Shown here in pieces: positions 48,349 to 60,254 of a stretch of DNA of 64,000 nt. The DNA is from Cannabis sativa (taxonomy: Eukaryota > Streptophyta > Magnoliopsida > Rosales > Cannabaceae), in NCBI RefSeq assembly GCF_029168945.1, contig NC_083603.1, positions 33,143,396 to 33,207,395 of the forward strand, written 5' to 3'. The position numbers and the translations under genes are program-made. The notes under the pieces were generated by a model, which saw nothing but the letters and a program-made list of their open reading frames with translations, did not search any database and was not told the origin of the DNA. Positions within the stretch are counted from its first letter, which is position 1, and every line of letters begins with the position of its first letter.

Positions 48349-50639
48349 TGTAAAGACCGCTTAGTTTAATTTGGAAATTAGCAGTTAATCATGTTTAATT
48401 ATGAGAATTATTTATAGCTATTTAAATAATTATTTATACTGTTATTATTGAATTCTGAGATGCATTTTATGTCATTTAGTAGTTTTCATAATTTTGCATT
48501 TTCCGATGCCCGGGAACATGGAACTCGGTGTTTGGCTCAGTAAAATCACAACTTAGTATGTTAGTAGATTGGGACGGTTTATTAGACATTGGGAATGTCG
48601 GGAATGGACGGGAATTTAGAATTTCCCAAAAATACCCCTTTAGTGTTATTTATGTGATTTTAGTGTGAAGGGGCAAAATTGTCATTTTGCTCCATTGTTA
48701 GTTTGTCTTTTTGTGGCTTAAGAATTGGAAAATATATGTTTAATTATGCTTTTTGTTGGCTGAAGTAAAAGGGGTTAAGTTGCTTTTATTTCATTTATTC
48801 ATAATTTCAAAACTTAGAAAAAAATAGAAAAAATTTCAAAGCTCTCTCTTTTCCTCTCTCTCTCTCTCGGCTGGTTTGGTGCTTTAGGGCTGAGGTTTCT
48901 TTGATTTTCAAGCTCTTCTGTTTTCAATCTAAGTGTTCTTCAAGAGCTTGGTAAGACCTTTGTATCTTACTCTTTAAGTTTCTTTAAATTTTGATGAAAA
49001 GGATGATGTTGCATGCATAGTTTAGGTTGTTGTTCTTGCTGTGATTTTTGTTGTTGTTTGCAGAGGATTAAGCATGTTTAAATGAGTTGAATTGAGCTGC
49101 TAGTAATGCATGATAGTTAGGTTGATTGAGTTATGGTTTTTCTATGCAAAAGCTTGAGTTTTCAAAGAGTAAATTGGAATTTTGGTGGCTGTAGTTGTTG
49201 CATGAGTTTAAGTTTGTTTTCTGCAGTGTTTTTATGCATGCTTATGTAGTTCTAATCTAGGTTTGATGCTTGTTATGTTGTTTAGTCAAGTTTTGAGTTT
49301 AGAACTCAATCTTTGACCTTTAATGGTGAATTGAGTTTCTATGTGTGAAGCTCGGTTTTGTTGCTTTAGAAATGTTCTAGGGGATATATAGAACAGGTCT
49401 GGAAGGTTTGAGGTTAATTGGATTTGTTTTGGTTGAGTTATGAATTTTTGAGTTTCTGCCTGCGAGGAACCGGACTTCCGGTTGGGCAACCAGTCTACCG
49501 GTTGGGTGATTTTCAAAAACCCTAAATTTCCTCATTTTTATGTTATTTGGGGTATTGCCATGCTTTTTATCGATAGGGAAACTCTTAGTTCCTAGTTTAA
49601 GTCCCCGAGAAGTGATTTAGCGTATCACTTATAGTGTTGTGATTTTTATGGTTTAGGAGCCTGTAATCCACCACGCAGATAGTTCCAGTCAGGTTAACCG
49701 GCACACCTGAATTCGGAATTGAGGTAAGATTAGTATAACAGTATGCATATGTAGATTACATGTTTAGCGTGCATGTTAGGAAGCCTGTTAGATTACATTA
49801 GATATGTATGTTGGCTTCGAACCATCCGACTGTGTCACATCGGTATAGGCTAGAGTATGACTAGCAGCTGGAGTATGACCAGTTTGACCGAGTATAGGCT
49901 GACACTGTATCACATCGGCATAGGCTAGAGTATGACTAGCAGCTGGAGTATGACCAGTGTGCCGAGTATAGGCTGATACTTAGGTTGGTGGTTCCGTACT
50001 ATTTGACGTATCACATCGGTACAGGCTAGAGTATGACTAGCAGCTGGAGTATGACCAGTTCGACCGAGTATAGGCTGATACTGTAACACATCGGTACAGG
50101 CTGGAGTATGACCAGTTTGACCGAGTATAGGCTGTTACTTGTCAATAGTACCGTCCCTATGAACGTTCAGGACTCAGTATCGTTTGGACACGACAGTTAG
50201 GGTTATGGTCAGGGGTATGGGCGTCTGATCATGACTGGGATTTATGTATGATTATTATTATGCTTTTCTTATTGAGTCTGTCGACTCACAGTGCTATGTT
50301 TATGTGTAGGTAAGGGCAAGGCTAGGGCTGATGGACCGTGAGCGAGCCGGTGAAGATTGTACATGTCGAGGCAGTTAGGCCTGGAACGTACGATCATCGG
50401 GACAGCGAGGCTATTTTTGTAATTAGTCGCTAGGCGACAAGTATTTTGTATAGACAGTAAACTTTTGTAAATGGTTTTGTAATCGGGATCCCGAGTATTT
50501 TGTATAAATATTTTACAAGTCTAATTAAAAAGCAAAAATTTTAATTAATCACGTTTTCCATAAACCTCGTTGATTAGCAACGAGCTGCACACTATGTTTA
50601 AAAATCACGTAATATGCCTATGCTAGTTAGGGTGTTACA
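48349..50639 (+). repeat. Element H 3' LTR
   Basis: 2291 bp. The tandem array is at 49836-50139, with the last unit about 20 bp shorter than in the 5' LTR. Confidence 0.94.
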
Positions 50640-51117
50640 CTTCTACTCTTTTGGCCCCCACAACGTTTGCTAATCTCAGCCCTGCTATCAAGGCTTCATA
50701 CTCGGCCTCGTTATTTGAAGTCGAAAAGTTGAACCGTAGGGCTGCCTGGAGTCGAAGTCCACTCGGAGATATCATTGCAACCCCCGCTCCGGATCCATTT
50801 TTGTTGGAGGCTCCGTCCACAAATACTTTCCATGCTGGGACCGACGGTGCCGGTATGTTCGCGGTTGCTTCGGCTTCATTAGATTCGGTGATGAAGTCTG
50901 CTAGTGCTTGCCCCTTTATGGATATATAGGGAACATAGTGTAAGTCAAATTGACTTAACTCCATTACCCATTTGAGGAGCCTTCCGGATGCCTCTGGCTT
51001 TTGTAGGACTTGCCAGAGTGGGTGATTGGTCAACACCTTGATTGGGTGAGCTTGGAAGTAGGGTCTCAACTTCCTCGAGGCCATTAGGAGGCAAAAGACC
51101 AATTTTTCAATGACGGG
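50640..51117 (-). pseudogene. Element E RNase H and start of second RNase H
   Basis: The minus strand continues from RT after a TGA at 51121-51123. It shows ASRKLRPYFQAHPI and LLKWVMELSQFDLHY (end of the connection and first RNase H), a linker, then the second RNase H: WKVFVDGASNKNGSGAG, ISPSG and NNEAEYEALIAGLRLA. The catalytic Asp (FVDGA) and Glu (NNEAEYEA) are present. H cuts it after GAKRVE, and the domain resumes at 41064. The paired RNase H arrangement is characteristic of the Tat lineage. Confidence 0.88.
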
Positions 51118-51120
51118 GTA

Positions 51121-52206
51121 TCACGTCTCCGCCCCTATCATGCGCTTGCTGACGTAGTACACAGGATGCTGAGTTTTCTCCTCTTCCCGGACTAAGTCTG
51201 CGCTGACCGCGTGCTCGGAGACGGCCAAGTACAAAAATAAGTCCTCTCCGAGAACGGGCTTTGATAGGATGGGAGGCTTGGCCATGTGCTCCTTTAGTTT
51301 TTTGAATGCCTCCTCGCACTCGTCAGACCATTCAAACTTCTGACACTTCTTCAAGATGTTGAAGAAGGGAATGCACTTATCTGTAGACCGGGAGATAAAA
51401 CGGCTCAAAGCCGCAACCTTTCCGGTTAGGCTTTGCACATCTTTGTGTTTCTTCGGGGATGGCATGTTCAGGAGGGCCTGAATTTTTTCTGGATTTGCCT
51501 CAATTTCTCTCTGACTGACAATGAAGCCCAAAAACTTCCCTGACTTAACCCCAAAAGTGCATTTCTTTGGGTTGATCTTCATTCCGTATCTCCGGACCAC
51601 TTCAAAACATTCCTCTAAGTCGTCTGTGTGGCTATTGCATGCCTTTGACTTGACTAGCATATCGTCCACGTAGACCTCCATGTTTCGCCCCAGGAGGCCT
51701 TTCGACATCCGGTTAACCATTCTTTGATAAGTTGCGCCATCGTTTTTCAGTCCGAAAGGCATGACTAGGTAACAGTATACCCCCTTATCAATCCTGAAGC
51801 TAGTGCACTCTTGATCTGCTACGTGCATTTTTATTTGGTTATAATCGGCGTATGCATCCATGAAGGACAGTAGTTTGAATCTGGAGGTGGCTTCTACCAT
51901 CTGGTCGATCCTGGGCAGAGGGAAGCAGTCCTTTGGGCAAGCCTTGTTTAGATCAGTGAAGTCTATACAAACTCGCAAGGTCCCATTAGGCTTCGGCACC
52001 GGGACCGGATTAGCCAGCCATTCCAGGTAGTATACATCCCAAATCATGCCGCTCGTTAATAGTTTGTCCACCTCTTTCTCTAAGGCTTCGGCTTTCAATG
52101 AGTCGAGGGGCCTCGTTTTTGCTGGACTGGCGGCATGTCCCGGTTGACATTGAGGACATGGGTGATGACGTGGGGAATTATGCCTGTCATGTCTTCTTGG
52201 CACCAT
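51121..52206 (-). pseudogene. Element E reverse transcriptase
   Basis: The minus-strand frame of 361 codons has VPVPKPNGTLRVCIDFTDLNKACPKD split by normal gypsy spacing, PLPRIDQMV, YLVMPFGLKN, catalytic YVDD in MEVYVDDMLVKSK (about 51670), LGFIVSQREIEANP and YYVSKRMIGAE. One conserved stretch has changed (AYADYNQI, usually AYSGYNQI). It ends at a TGA that probably replaces an Arg CGA (family pattern GAETRYP). Upstream it is out of frame with the protease region near 52100-52130. Confidence 0.88.
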
Positions 52207-53093
52207 GCGAAAATGTCAGTGGCACCCTTCAGCGTCTTTATTATCTTTTCTTTTTCCTCCGCGTCTAGGCTCTTTCCTAGCCGGAGTACTTTGGTGGGGT
52301 CGAGGTCGCACACTGATACTTCCTCGACGTCCTCCATTGGTTCTACAATTTTTTTGGATCCAACACGGGGATCCAACTCGTCTTCTTCAGCTATTTCTAG
52401 CTCAATAGTTTCGCAGACCATCAGCACAGGCAGGCGGGCAGCAACGTTATAGCATTGCCTCGCCTCCCCTTGATTTCCCCTCACAGTCTCTATCCCAGCT
52501 TCTTGGGTTGGGAATTTTAGGCACAAGTGCCGTATTGACGTGACTGCGCCGAAGTCTACCAAGGCCGGTCGGCCGAGGATTGCGTTATAGGCTGTCGGGC
52601 AGTCTACCACCACGAACGTACAATACTTGAAAGTGCACTGGGGTGTGTCCGGGCACAAGGTGACTGGAAGCCTCACTTTTCCCATCGGGATAAGCGTTGT
52701 TCCATTGAACCCGGTGAGTTCGGAACCACTTAGTGAGAGGTCTCGGTCCGTCAGGCCTATTGTAGTAAAGGCCTTTTTGAATAGCAAATTCACGGAACTC
52801 CCGTTGTCGATCACGACTATGGCCACCACCTTATTGGCAATGTGGGTCTCTATGACCAATGGGTCATGGTGATGAAAATGCACTGTCTTAGTGTCTTCCT
52901 CCGTTAATGTAATGTGTTGATCCATCAGTCGGGACCTTTGAGCTAGGAGTTGAGTAACTTTCGAAACCTCATCGTGTTTCACGATCCCCGCATACCGCTT
53001 CAGCTCCTTGCGGGTAGTTCCTCCGATATGGGGTCCTCCCGAGATCATGGCCACTCTCCCGTTAGGTCTGGGTGGCAGGCCGGTGTTGGGTTT
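52095..53093 (-). pseudogene. Element E protease region
   Basis: The minus-strand frame from 53054 carries the Tat-type aspartic protease signature VVIDNGSSVNLLF (active-site D-N-G in place of D-S/T-G) and YNAILGRPAL with downstream SIRHLCLKFPT. It continues into the RT lead-in (GATDIFAWCQEDMTGI, VNRDMPPVQQKR). It is open for 319 codons. Solo LTR I (53094) separates it from gag, and a frameshift separates it from RT. Confidence 0.85.
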
Positions 53094-54981
53094 TATGCCC
53101 TAAATAAAACTCATTTCAATATAATCAGATTTACTTATTAATATAGATCAGAAATAACATTTAATGTTGCATGGTTCACATGATTTATTTCATGATTATA
53201 TGTATATAATGTATAAATTCATCTGAAACCCTTTTCACATACTTGATCCTGTTTATTGTGCCGTCAACACATTGGAAAGTAAACATGACTATGTGAATAA
53301 AGTTTCGTAGATTTATCAGACATAGGGTTTTACTGATATGATAATCTACAACAGAGTTTACTTGCATTTGGAGAAGTGCTATGTTCTTTCCAGAGCATTG
53401 GTTAAAGTAAAGCTCAGGTTGGATGCATGGAGTATGCATCGGAAGGGACCGATATTGAACTTTGACTTAGATTTATTAAACTTACCGTAATATCTATTCA
53501 AGTCAATATCGCCTAGTTGATCCTAGATCAAATGATCTTAATCCGGATATGATTAGGCTCAATCTCGAGAGGCTATTCGTGTTCTTTGATTTGTTAGTTA
53601 AGCCTACTTTTAGGTCAGGGTGATACGTACATTTTGGGAACACGGTAGTGCAATTGAGTGGGAGCGCTAGCATAAACATGGAATCTATAGCTTCTATCTG
53701 GCGAATAGTAAGCAAAGGATGATCTCCTTCGAGCTTCACCAAATGAACATAAATGGTGGAGTACTCATTTCACATAAGCTGAAATATCATTTATACGGGG
53801 TCAAGTGTTTTAAGGAATAAATACATTGTAGGGTGTAACGGTAATTTAATCCATTTACAGTGTAGATCATTCATATAGAGGATCATTGGTCAAATTAGGA
53901 TTATAACAATGGATAACTAATGATGTGTCTATATGGTGGAACATATAGAGCATTCTATATACTGAGAGTGCAATTCTAAGTTCTATGCGTGGATTCAACG
54001 AAGAATTAATAAGTTAGTGAATTTTAGTGCTAAATTCTTGATCTACTTATTGGAAGCTCGGTTATATAGACCCATGGTCCCCGCACTAGTTGAGATAATA
54101 TTGCTTGTAAGACTCATGTAATTGGTTTTTATTAATCAATTATAATTCTCAAATTAGACTTTGTCTATTTGTGAATTTTTCACTAAGTAAGGGAGAAATT
54201 GTAAAGAAAGAGTTTTAGGGGCATATTTGATAATTATGATACTTTGTATGGTTCAATTAATAAATATGATAAATGACAATATTATTTAATAATTATTTAT
54301 AGTTATTAAATAGTTAGAATTGACATTTAAGTGGTTGAATTAGAAAATTGGCGTTTTTGAGAAAATTAGATGCAGAAAAGATAAAACTGCAAAATTGCAA
54401 AAAGTGAGGCCCAAATCCACTATGTAGGGCCGGCCACTTTTGTAGGGTTTTTCCCTCTGATATTTTCATTATTTTAATGCCAAGTAATTCAAACCTAACC
54501 CTAGTGGAATGTTATAAATAGATAGTGAAGGCTTCAGGAAAATTACACACCTTTTTCTGACACTTTCTGAATCAGAAAAACCTTAGCCTTCTCTCTCCCT
54601 ATCTTTGGCTGACCCTTCTCTTTCTCCTTCCCTCTTCAATTTAGAAAATCTTAGTGTATGAGTAGTGCCCACACACAGCAAGTGATACCTCAATCATAGT
54701 GAGGAAGATCGTGAAGAAAGACTTTCAGCAAGAAGGAGAAGTTTCAGCATCAAAGATTCAGAGAAAGAGATCCAGGTTCAGATATTGATAATGCTCTGCT
54801 ACAGAAAGGAATCAAGGGCTAGATATTTGAACGGAAGGAGTCATTTAATTCCGCTGCACCCAATGTAAGGTTTCTTTAACTTTATATGTGTTTATTTCAT
54901 CGTTTTAGAAAGTTCATATTTAAGGTGTTAATAAACATACTTGTGAGTAGATCTAAGATCCTGGTAAAATAATTTCCAACA
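53094..54981 (+). mobile_element. Element I: copia solo LTR inside E
   Basis: 1888 bp, TGTTGGG...CCAACA, perfect TSD GCCGG (53089-53093 and 54982-54986), TATA box at 54513-54520. No internal sequence. It is closest by eye to the LTRs of F and G, with its first 130 bp resembling C and D. Confidence 0.94.
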
Positions 54982-57016
54982 GCCGGGGATATGCTGGGCA
55001 TCTCCGGGGGGGACAACTTGAGCCAATACTCCTGTTGCACCCCCTGGTGTTCCCTGTGGCAAAGCTCCAGCCGCTTGACCTGGGTTGAGATGAGGCAACC
55101 GATTCTTGATCCACTAGTAGAGGTGTCCCAATCGGATTAAGTTTTCGATCTCGTCTTTGAGATTTTTGCATTCATTGGTGCTGTGCCCAATGTCGTTATG
55201 GTACTCGCATCTCTTGTTGGGATCCCTCCGGGAGCTGTCTTTGTACAAAGGAGGTGGTCTCCGATAGTGCGTATTTTGCCTAGTAACAAAGTACACACGT
55301 TCTTGGGAGTCCGTTAACTCCGTGTACTGGGTATATTGAGGAGTATACCCCATTTTCTATCGTTTTTCCTCCGTCCGAGTATTGCCTTTGGAAGACCTTT
55401 TACTCCTCGAGCCCTGGGAAGGACCGGCTAGGCTGGCTGTCGGAGCGGAGTGCGAGGGGGCTTGTCCATTTATCCCTGAGGGATTTATAAAATGGGACGA
55501 TGCAGGGGCCATGGCCTGGCCTTGGCTATATCCGGGAGTGGCAGAGAACTGTATGCCGCTCATCGGTGGAGATGTTGCTGGCACAGTGCCCGAGGGCTGG
55601 GCTCCGGGCACATATCCCGCTATCCCGGTGGGATAATATCCTCCATAGGCCACTATTTGGGCCTCTTTGAGGTTAATGTATTTTTTGACTCTCTTCTAGA
55701 AGTCCTGAAGGTTTGCAGCTCCTTCTTATTATAGTTCGTTCCAGAATGGAGTCCCTGTACGGATGCCTGCTTGGAGGAGGGCAAGCTGTTGTCCGTCATC
55801 TACTTTCTTGGTTTTTGAGGCTTTTTCCCGGAACCTCTTTATGTAATTCTTTAGTGTCTCCGTAGGCAGCTACTTGATATTAGTCAAGGCACTGACCTCC
55901 AGATTGACTTTCTTGCGGCGAAACACTATCTCTGAAAGTTGGTCTATAACTTATTCCAGCAGCCCACGGATCCTGGCTCCAATTTGTTGAACCACTCCTC
56001 CGCGGACCCGCTTAGAGTAAGTGGGAAGCACAAACACTTAGCGTCATTGCTGACTCTCATGACCGTCATGACCCAGTTGAACCGTGACAAGTGATCACTT
56101 GGATCAGAGTTCCCGGTATAAGCTGCCATTTCGGGCATCTTAAAGTTTTTGGGGAGCTCTGCTTCCAGGATGTGCTTCGCACATGGATCCCGGTCCTCAC
56201 AATCTGAGTCGGAGTCGTCGCCTTTCTGTCTCTGGGAGACTCGGGCGATGTCTTTTCGAAGTATGGCGAGTTCTGCCATGATTCCTTCGTTTAACGTTCC
56301 CGTGGAGACCGCGGGTCCGTATTTCTTTTGGTCAAGGTGATCCCGGAGGTCATTTTGGTTCCCATTGATCTGATTCCTCAAATCAATGGGAGGACATTTC
56401 TGTCCTCTCCTTCCTCTCCCTCTGGGCTCCTGGTGCACGGAAACGCTTTTTCGGTCCCCTCGATCGTGAGGTCCAAGACTCCCTTTTTGGAGTTTGCCCC
56501 TCTGCGGACCTTTCCCATTCGGGAAATCTGAGCGGACCTTCCGCGGATCCTGCACCTTTTTCTTTTTCCCGGGGGTAGAAGTAGGGTTTTTCTTTTGGTT
56601 CCCTTCAGCGGGATACCTTATAGGGCTTGGTTCCCTAGATTTTTGCTTTTGGGTACTTGGCGAGGATTCCTCTGGTTCCTTTCCAAGTCCAGCAGGGATG
56701 GCTTTAGGATGCACGTGGATTCTGCTGCCTCCATGGCTTTTTGCATGGCCAGCATCACCTCTTGCATCTTTTGGTTTTTTGTTTTTTGGGCTGTGATTTC
56801 AGCTTCATGATCGACAGCCTTTTGCCTTAAGAGTACCAATTCTGAGTAGCTACCTTCATCGTAGGCGTACTCATCGAGGTTTCCCTCGTAGTCGTCATCA
56901 GGAATTCCTTCTTCTTCCTCGGAACCCTCAGTTGCTCTTGAGGCCACGTCTTCCTCATTTGGGTCTTGAGCATCTTGAAGAGGGCGAGGTTGACATGTGC
57001 TTCGAGTCTCCACCAT
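54982..57016 (-). pseudogene. Element E gag (broken)
   Basis: On the minus strand the ATG at 57016 (MVETRSTCQP) starts an acidic N-terminus (SEEEEGIPDDDYEGNL), then a coiled-coil-like stretch. After a frameshift near 56650-56700 comes a basic Lys/Arg/Pro-rich region, then the gag domain proper: FKMPEMAAYTGNSDPSDHL and LTLSGSAEEWFNKL (about 55950-56110). Several stops follow at 55690-55945, then a Pro/Gly/Ser-rich segment and a zinc-knuckle-like CEYHNDIGHSTNEC near 55170-55210. The Pro-rich tail runs up to solo LTR I. It is too damaged to be translated whole. Confidence 0.83.
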
Positions 57017-57084
57017 TGTTGTGTTGTTGTAATGCAGTGTTTGTTTACAGACGCTTTCTTCAGCTCTCAATGAAAGCACCAAAA

Positions 57085-57831
57085 TCTTGATCAAGGTTTT
57101 CGGCAACTAATAAAATAATCATAGTTTAGAGAGCTATAAGAAATTAAGAAGGAGATTTTTTACGTGGTTGGGGTGTTAATGAGCCTTAGTCCATGAGTCT
57201 GTGTATTTATGATAGTATTTAATACAGAGAATGTTCTTGGTGAGTTTTTACTCTTCTAGCACTTATGTAACCCAGAATTCTCGACCCCTCTTTAATGAGC
57301 TTTGGGGGGTATTTATAGTGTTTTTTTGGGGTGATCCCCAGAATTAAGGTACATGCATTTCTGTAACTATCAGTAAAGTTGTACATTCCCAATGAATATA
57401 TCATGGGTTATGCATGGTCTAATCCTAGGTGTTGTAGGGATTCTATGAGGGCAGTCCTTAATCCCTCTTGACTGATGTGATTCTTCACAGAGTAGCCGTC
57501 ACTAGACTTTATTGGTCATAGCCTAGTAGGTACAGATCGGGGGTTGTGTCGTGAGACTTTATTGCGTGTGGCAGTTCCAATACGCCTCCTCCCACGCGGC
57601 ATTAAATGCGAGATGACTATTCAGAGGAAGCCTGACACCACCTGGAGATGCTTTGATGCCGTCTTGCTCTCCGGGAGCATATGAGACTTTGCATGCCTTC
57701 TCCGGGAGGCATATCCAAAATAATGCTTTTCTTTATAAAGACTTAGCTATTTAATTCAAACGCTAAACCCTTTCCATCCACGTGTCACTGTCTGGTTGGT
57801 CCACGTATATTAGGCAAAATCAGGGGCAACA
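57085..57831 (-). repeat. Element E 5' LTR
   Basis: 747 bp, homologous to 15172-15914; minus-strand TATA box at 57310-57317. Directly inside it the minus strand reads TTTTGGTGCTTTCATTGAGA, which should hold the primer-binding site; I cannot assign the tRNA. Confidence 0.9.
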
Positions 57832-57836
57832 ATCAC

Positions 57837-58026
57837 ATATTCATTTAATAATATCCAGATATATATATATATTTATAAGGCATTATGCACATGCCAATAA
57901 AAATCAAATATTATATTATCACAAAAATTTCATACATATTTAAACCCATAAATATGTAAAATAATAAAATTACTCTCAGCTGAAAAAAAATTATAAAAAT
58001 ACTCTTTTGAGTTAGCGGACATTACA
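57837..58026 (-). mobile_element. Element B: gypsy solo LTR, piece 3 (LTR 5' end)
   Basis: On the plus strand it ends GCGGACATTACA, so on the minus strand the LTR begins TGTAATGTCCGC. It completes the B solo LTR. The next five bases, GTGTA, nearly match GTGTT at 2561-2565. Confidence 0.72.
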
Positions 58027-58382
58027 GTGTAAATTATGTGATTATTTGATGAATGTATGAATTTACGAAATTTTTCCAAGAAAATAATTTTATTTTTGTT
58101 CTGAAAATATTTTATTTGTATTCCTTGTGAAAAAATAAGCAATTTTAGTTTTTACGGAACTCCATTATGTTATAAATTGAAAAAGTTATGAAAGTTTGAA
58201 ACCGGGAGCACATGGTGCTCAATTGCACGCACACCAGTCCTTCGGACAAGGTGCATCTGCACGCGCGTGTGTGGGGGACAATTCCTATCCGAAGCCTCGT
58301 CAGCCCCACGCTTCAGACACGCAACACCCTTCTCACTCGCACATGAAGGCTACAATGCAGCCTCTGCGCGCGCGGATGAGGC
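58027..58382 (+). mobile_element. Element A internal leader, right fragment, with GC-rich cassette
   Basis: Continues A from 2565: GTGAAAAAATAAGCAATTTT and TTTACGGAACTC match C and D. From about 58195 it enters A's own GC-rich cassette, with hairpin GAGCAC-ATG-GTGCTC (58206-58220) and CGCGCG runs, sharing only patches with C. D cuts it at 58382. Confidence 0.75.
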
Positions 58383-60239
58383 TGTTGGGTTTTATGCCCT
58401 AAATAAAACTCATTTCATATAATTAGATTTACTTATTAATAAAGATCAGAAATAACATTTTATGTTGCATGGTTCACGTGATTTATTTCATGATTATATG
58501 TATATAATGTATGAATTCTTTTTAAGTCCAAAACATATGAGTTTGTTAAAGATTATAGTGTTGTCAGCACATTGGAATATAATCTTTATTATATGTTCAA
58601 AAGTTTATTCCCTGATTTGTCAGAACACTGGATTTAGACTGACATGGTATAATCAGCGATAGGTATTCTTCCACCTTGGAAAAGTGTTATGTCCTTTCCA
58701 GGACATTGGCAAAGTTTACCAGTATCGGATGTATGGAGTATACATCGGAAGGGACCGATATTGAACTTTGATTAGATATATTAAAACTTACCGTAATATC
58801 TATTCAATTCAATATCACCAGTTGATCCTAGATCAAATGATCTTAATCCTGATATGGTTAGGTTCAATCTCAAGAGTGTTACTCGTGTTCTTTCATTTGT
58901 TAAGTTAAGCCTACTTTTGGGTCAGGGTGATACGTACATTTTGGGAACACGGTAATGCAATTGAGTGGGAGCGCTAACATAAATATGGAATCTGTAGCTT
59001 CTATCTGGAAAATAGAAGTAAAGGATGATTTCCTTCGAGCTTAACCAAACGAAGATAAATGGTGGAGATCTCATTTCACTTAGCTGAAATATCATTTATA
59101 CAGGGTTAAGTGTTTTAAGGATAAGATACATTGAAGGTGTAGCGGTAACAGTAGTGCCTTTTCAATGTAGATCATCTATATAGAGGATCATTGATCACAT
59201 TAGGGTTATAACAATGGATAACTAATGACGTATCTATATCATGGAACATATAGAGCGTTCTATATGACTGAGAGTGCAATTCCAAGTTCTAAGTGTGTAT
59301 TCAATGAGGAATTAATAAGTTAGGGAATTTACTTGGTAAATTCGGTTCGACTTATTGGAAGCTCGGTTATATAGACCCATGGTCCCTGTACTAGTTGAGA
59401 CCATACTGCTTGTAAGACTCAGGTAATTGATTTTAATTAATCAATTATAATTCTAAAAGTTAGACTATGTCTACTTTATGAATTTTCACTAAGCAAGGGT
59501 AAACTAGTAAATAGAGAGTTTAAAAGGTATATTTATTAATTGGGAAACTTTGATTAGTTTTATTAATAAATAAAACAAATGACAATATATTATTTAATAA
59601 TTAATTATAGTTATTAAATAATTAGATTTGACATTTATGAAGTTGAAAGAGAGAATTGGCAATTTTGAGAAAATGGGAAACTAGAAATGATGAAATAGGA
59701 AAGTTGGAAAAGTGGAAGGATTTGTTTTCCTCAATGTATGGCCGGCCACTTAATGCTTCTATTTCTCATTTTATTTTTCATTTTAAATGCCAAATAATTC
59801 AACTTTAACCCGATGTGGTATTCTATAAATAGAAGGTAAAGGGTTCAGGTTTGAGACACACTTTACAGTTTATTCTCTCAAACACTATGAAACCGCCACT
59901 CTCTCTCTTTCTTTCTTCTCTGTTTTTCGAATTCTCTTGAGTGATGAGTAGTGCCACACACATCAAGTGGTACCTCAATCATAGTATGTAAGACTATGGA
60001 AATTCTACATCAAAGAAGGAGAAAAGAAGATCCAGGTTCAGATCTTGGTGATGCTCTGCTACAGAAGGGAATCAAGGGCTAGGGATCTGAACGGAAGGAG
60101 TGATAATATTCCGCTGCACCCACTGTAAGGTTTTCTAAACTTTATATGTGTTTATTTTCATTGTTTTAGAATTCATATTAGGTTGTTAATCCAACATACA
60201 TGTTAGTAAATCTAGATCCTGGTAAAATAATTTCCAACA
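58383..60239 (+). repeat. Element D 5' LTR
   Basis: 1857 bp, TGTTGGG...CCAACA; TATA box at 59824-59831. Confidence 0.92.
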
Positions 60240-60241
60240 AC

Positions 60242-60254
60242 TGGTACCAGAGCC
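60242..60254 (+). other. Element D primer-binding site
   Basis: TGGTACCAGAGCC, one mismatch to the initiator tRNA-Met site of G. Confidence 0.8.

Larger units (their letters stand above)
41065..50639 (+). mobile_element. Element H: Ty3/gypsy chromovirus (Tekay/Del-type)
   Basis: LTRs at 41065-43377 and 48349-50639, perfect TSD CTTCT (41060-41064 and 50640-50644), initiator tRNA-Met PBS at 43381 and a purine tract at 48335. Gene order is gag, PR, RT, RNase H, INT and a chromodomain-like tail. LTR divergence is low apart from one patch. Six nonsense codons and one frameshift break gag-pol. Confidence 0.95.
15172..57831 (-). mobile_element. Element E: Ty3/gypsy Tat-lineage retrotransposon, with F(G), H and I nested inside
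   Basis: LTRs at 15172-15914 and 57085-57831 are homologous, with one terminal change (TG to TC) in the right copy; the flanks ATCAA and ATCAC form a near-perfect TSD. Read on the minus strand the order is gag, PR, RT, RNase H, second RNase H and INT, then an oppositely oriented extra gene. A second RNase H domain and an antisense extra ORF between INT and the 3' LTR are known traits of the Tat lineage. Removing the nested elements leaves an element of about 12 kb. All its coding parts carry stops or shifts, so it is dead. Confidence 0.9.

Noticed and set aside
49286..49516. Minus-strand ORF in the H 3' LTR
   Set aside because: The equivalent 5' LTR stretch does not keep the frame, and no domain is visible.
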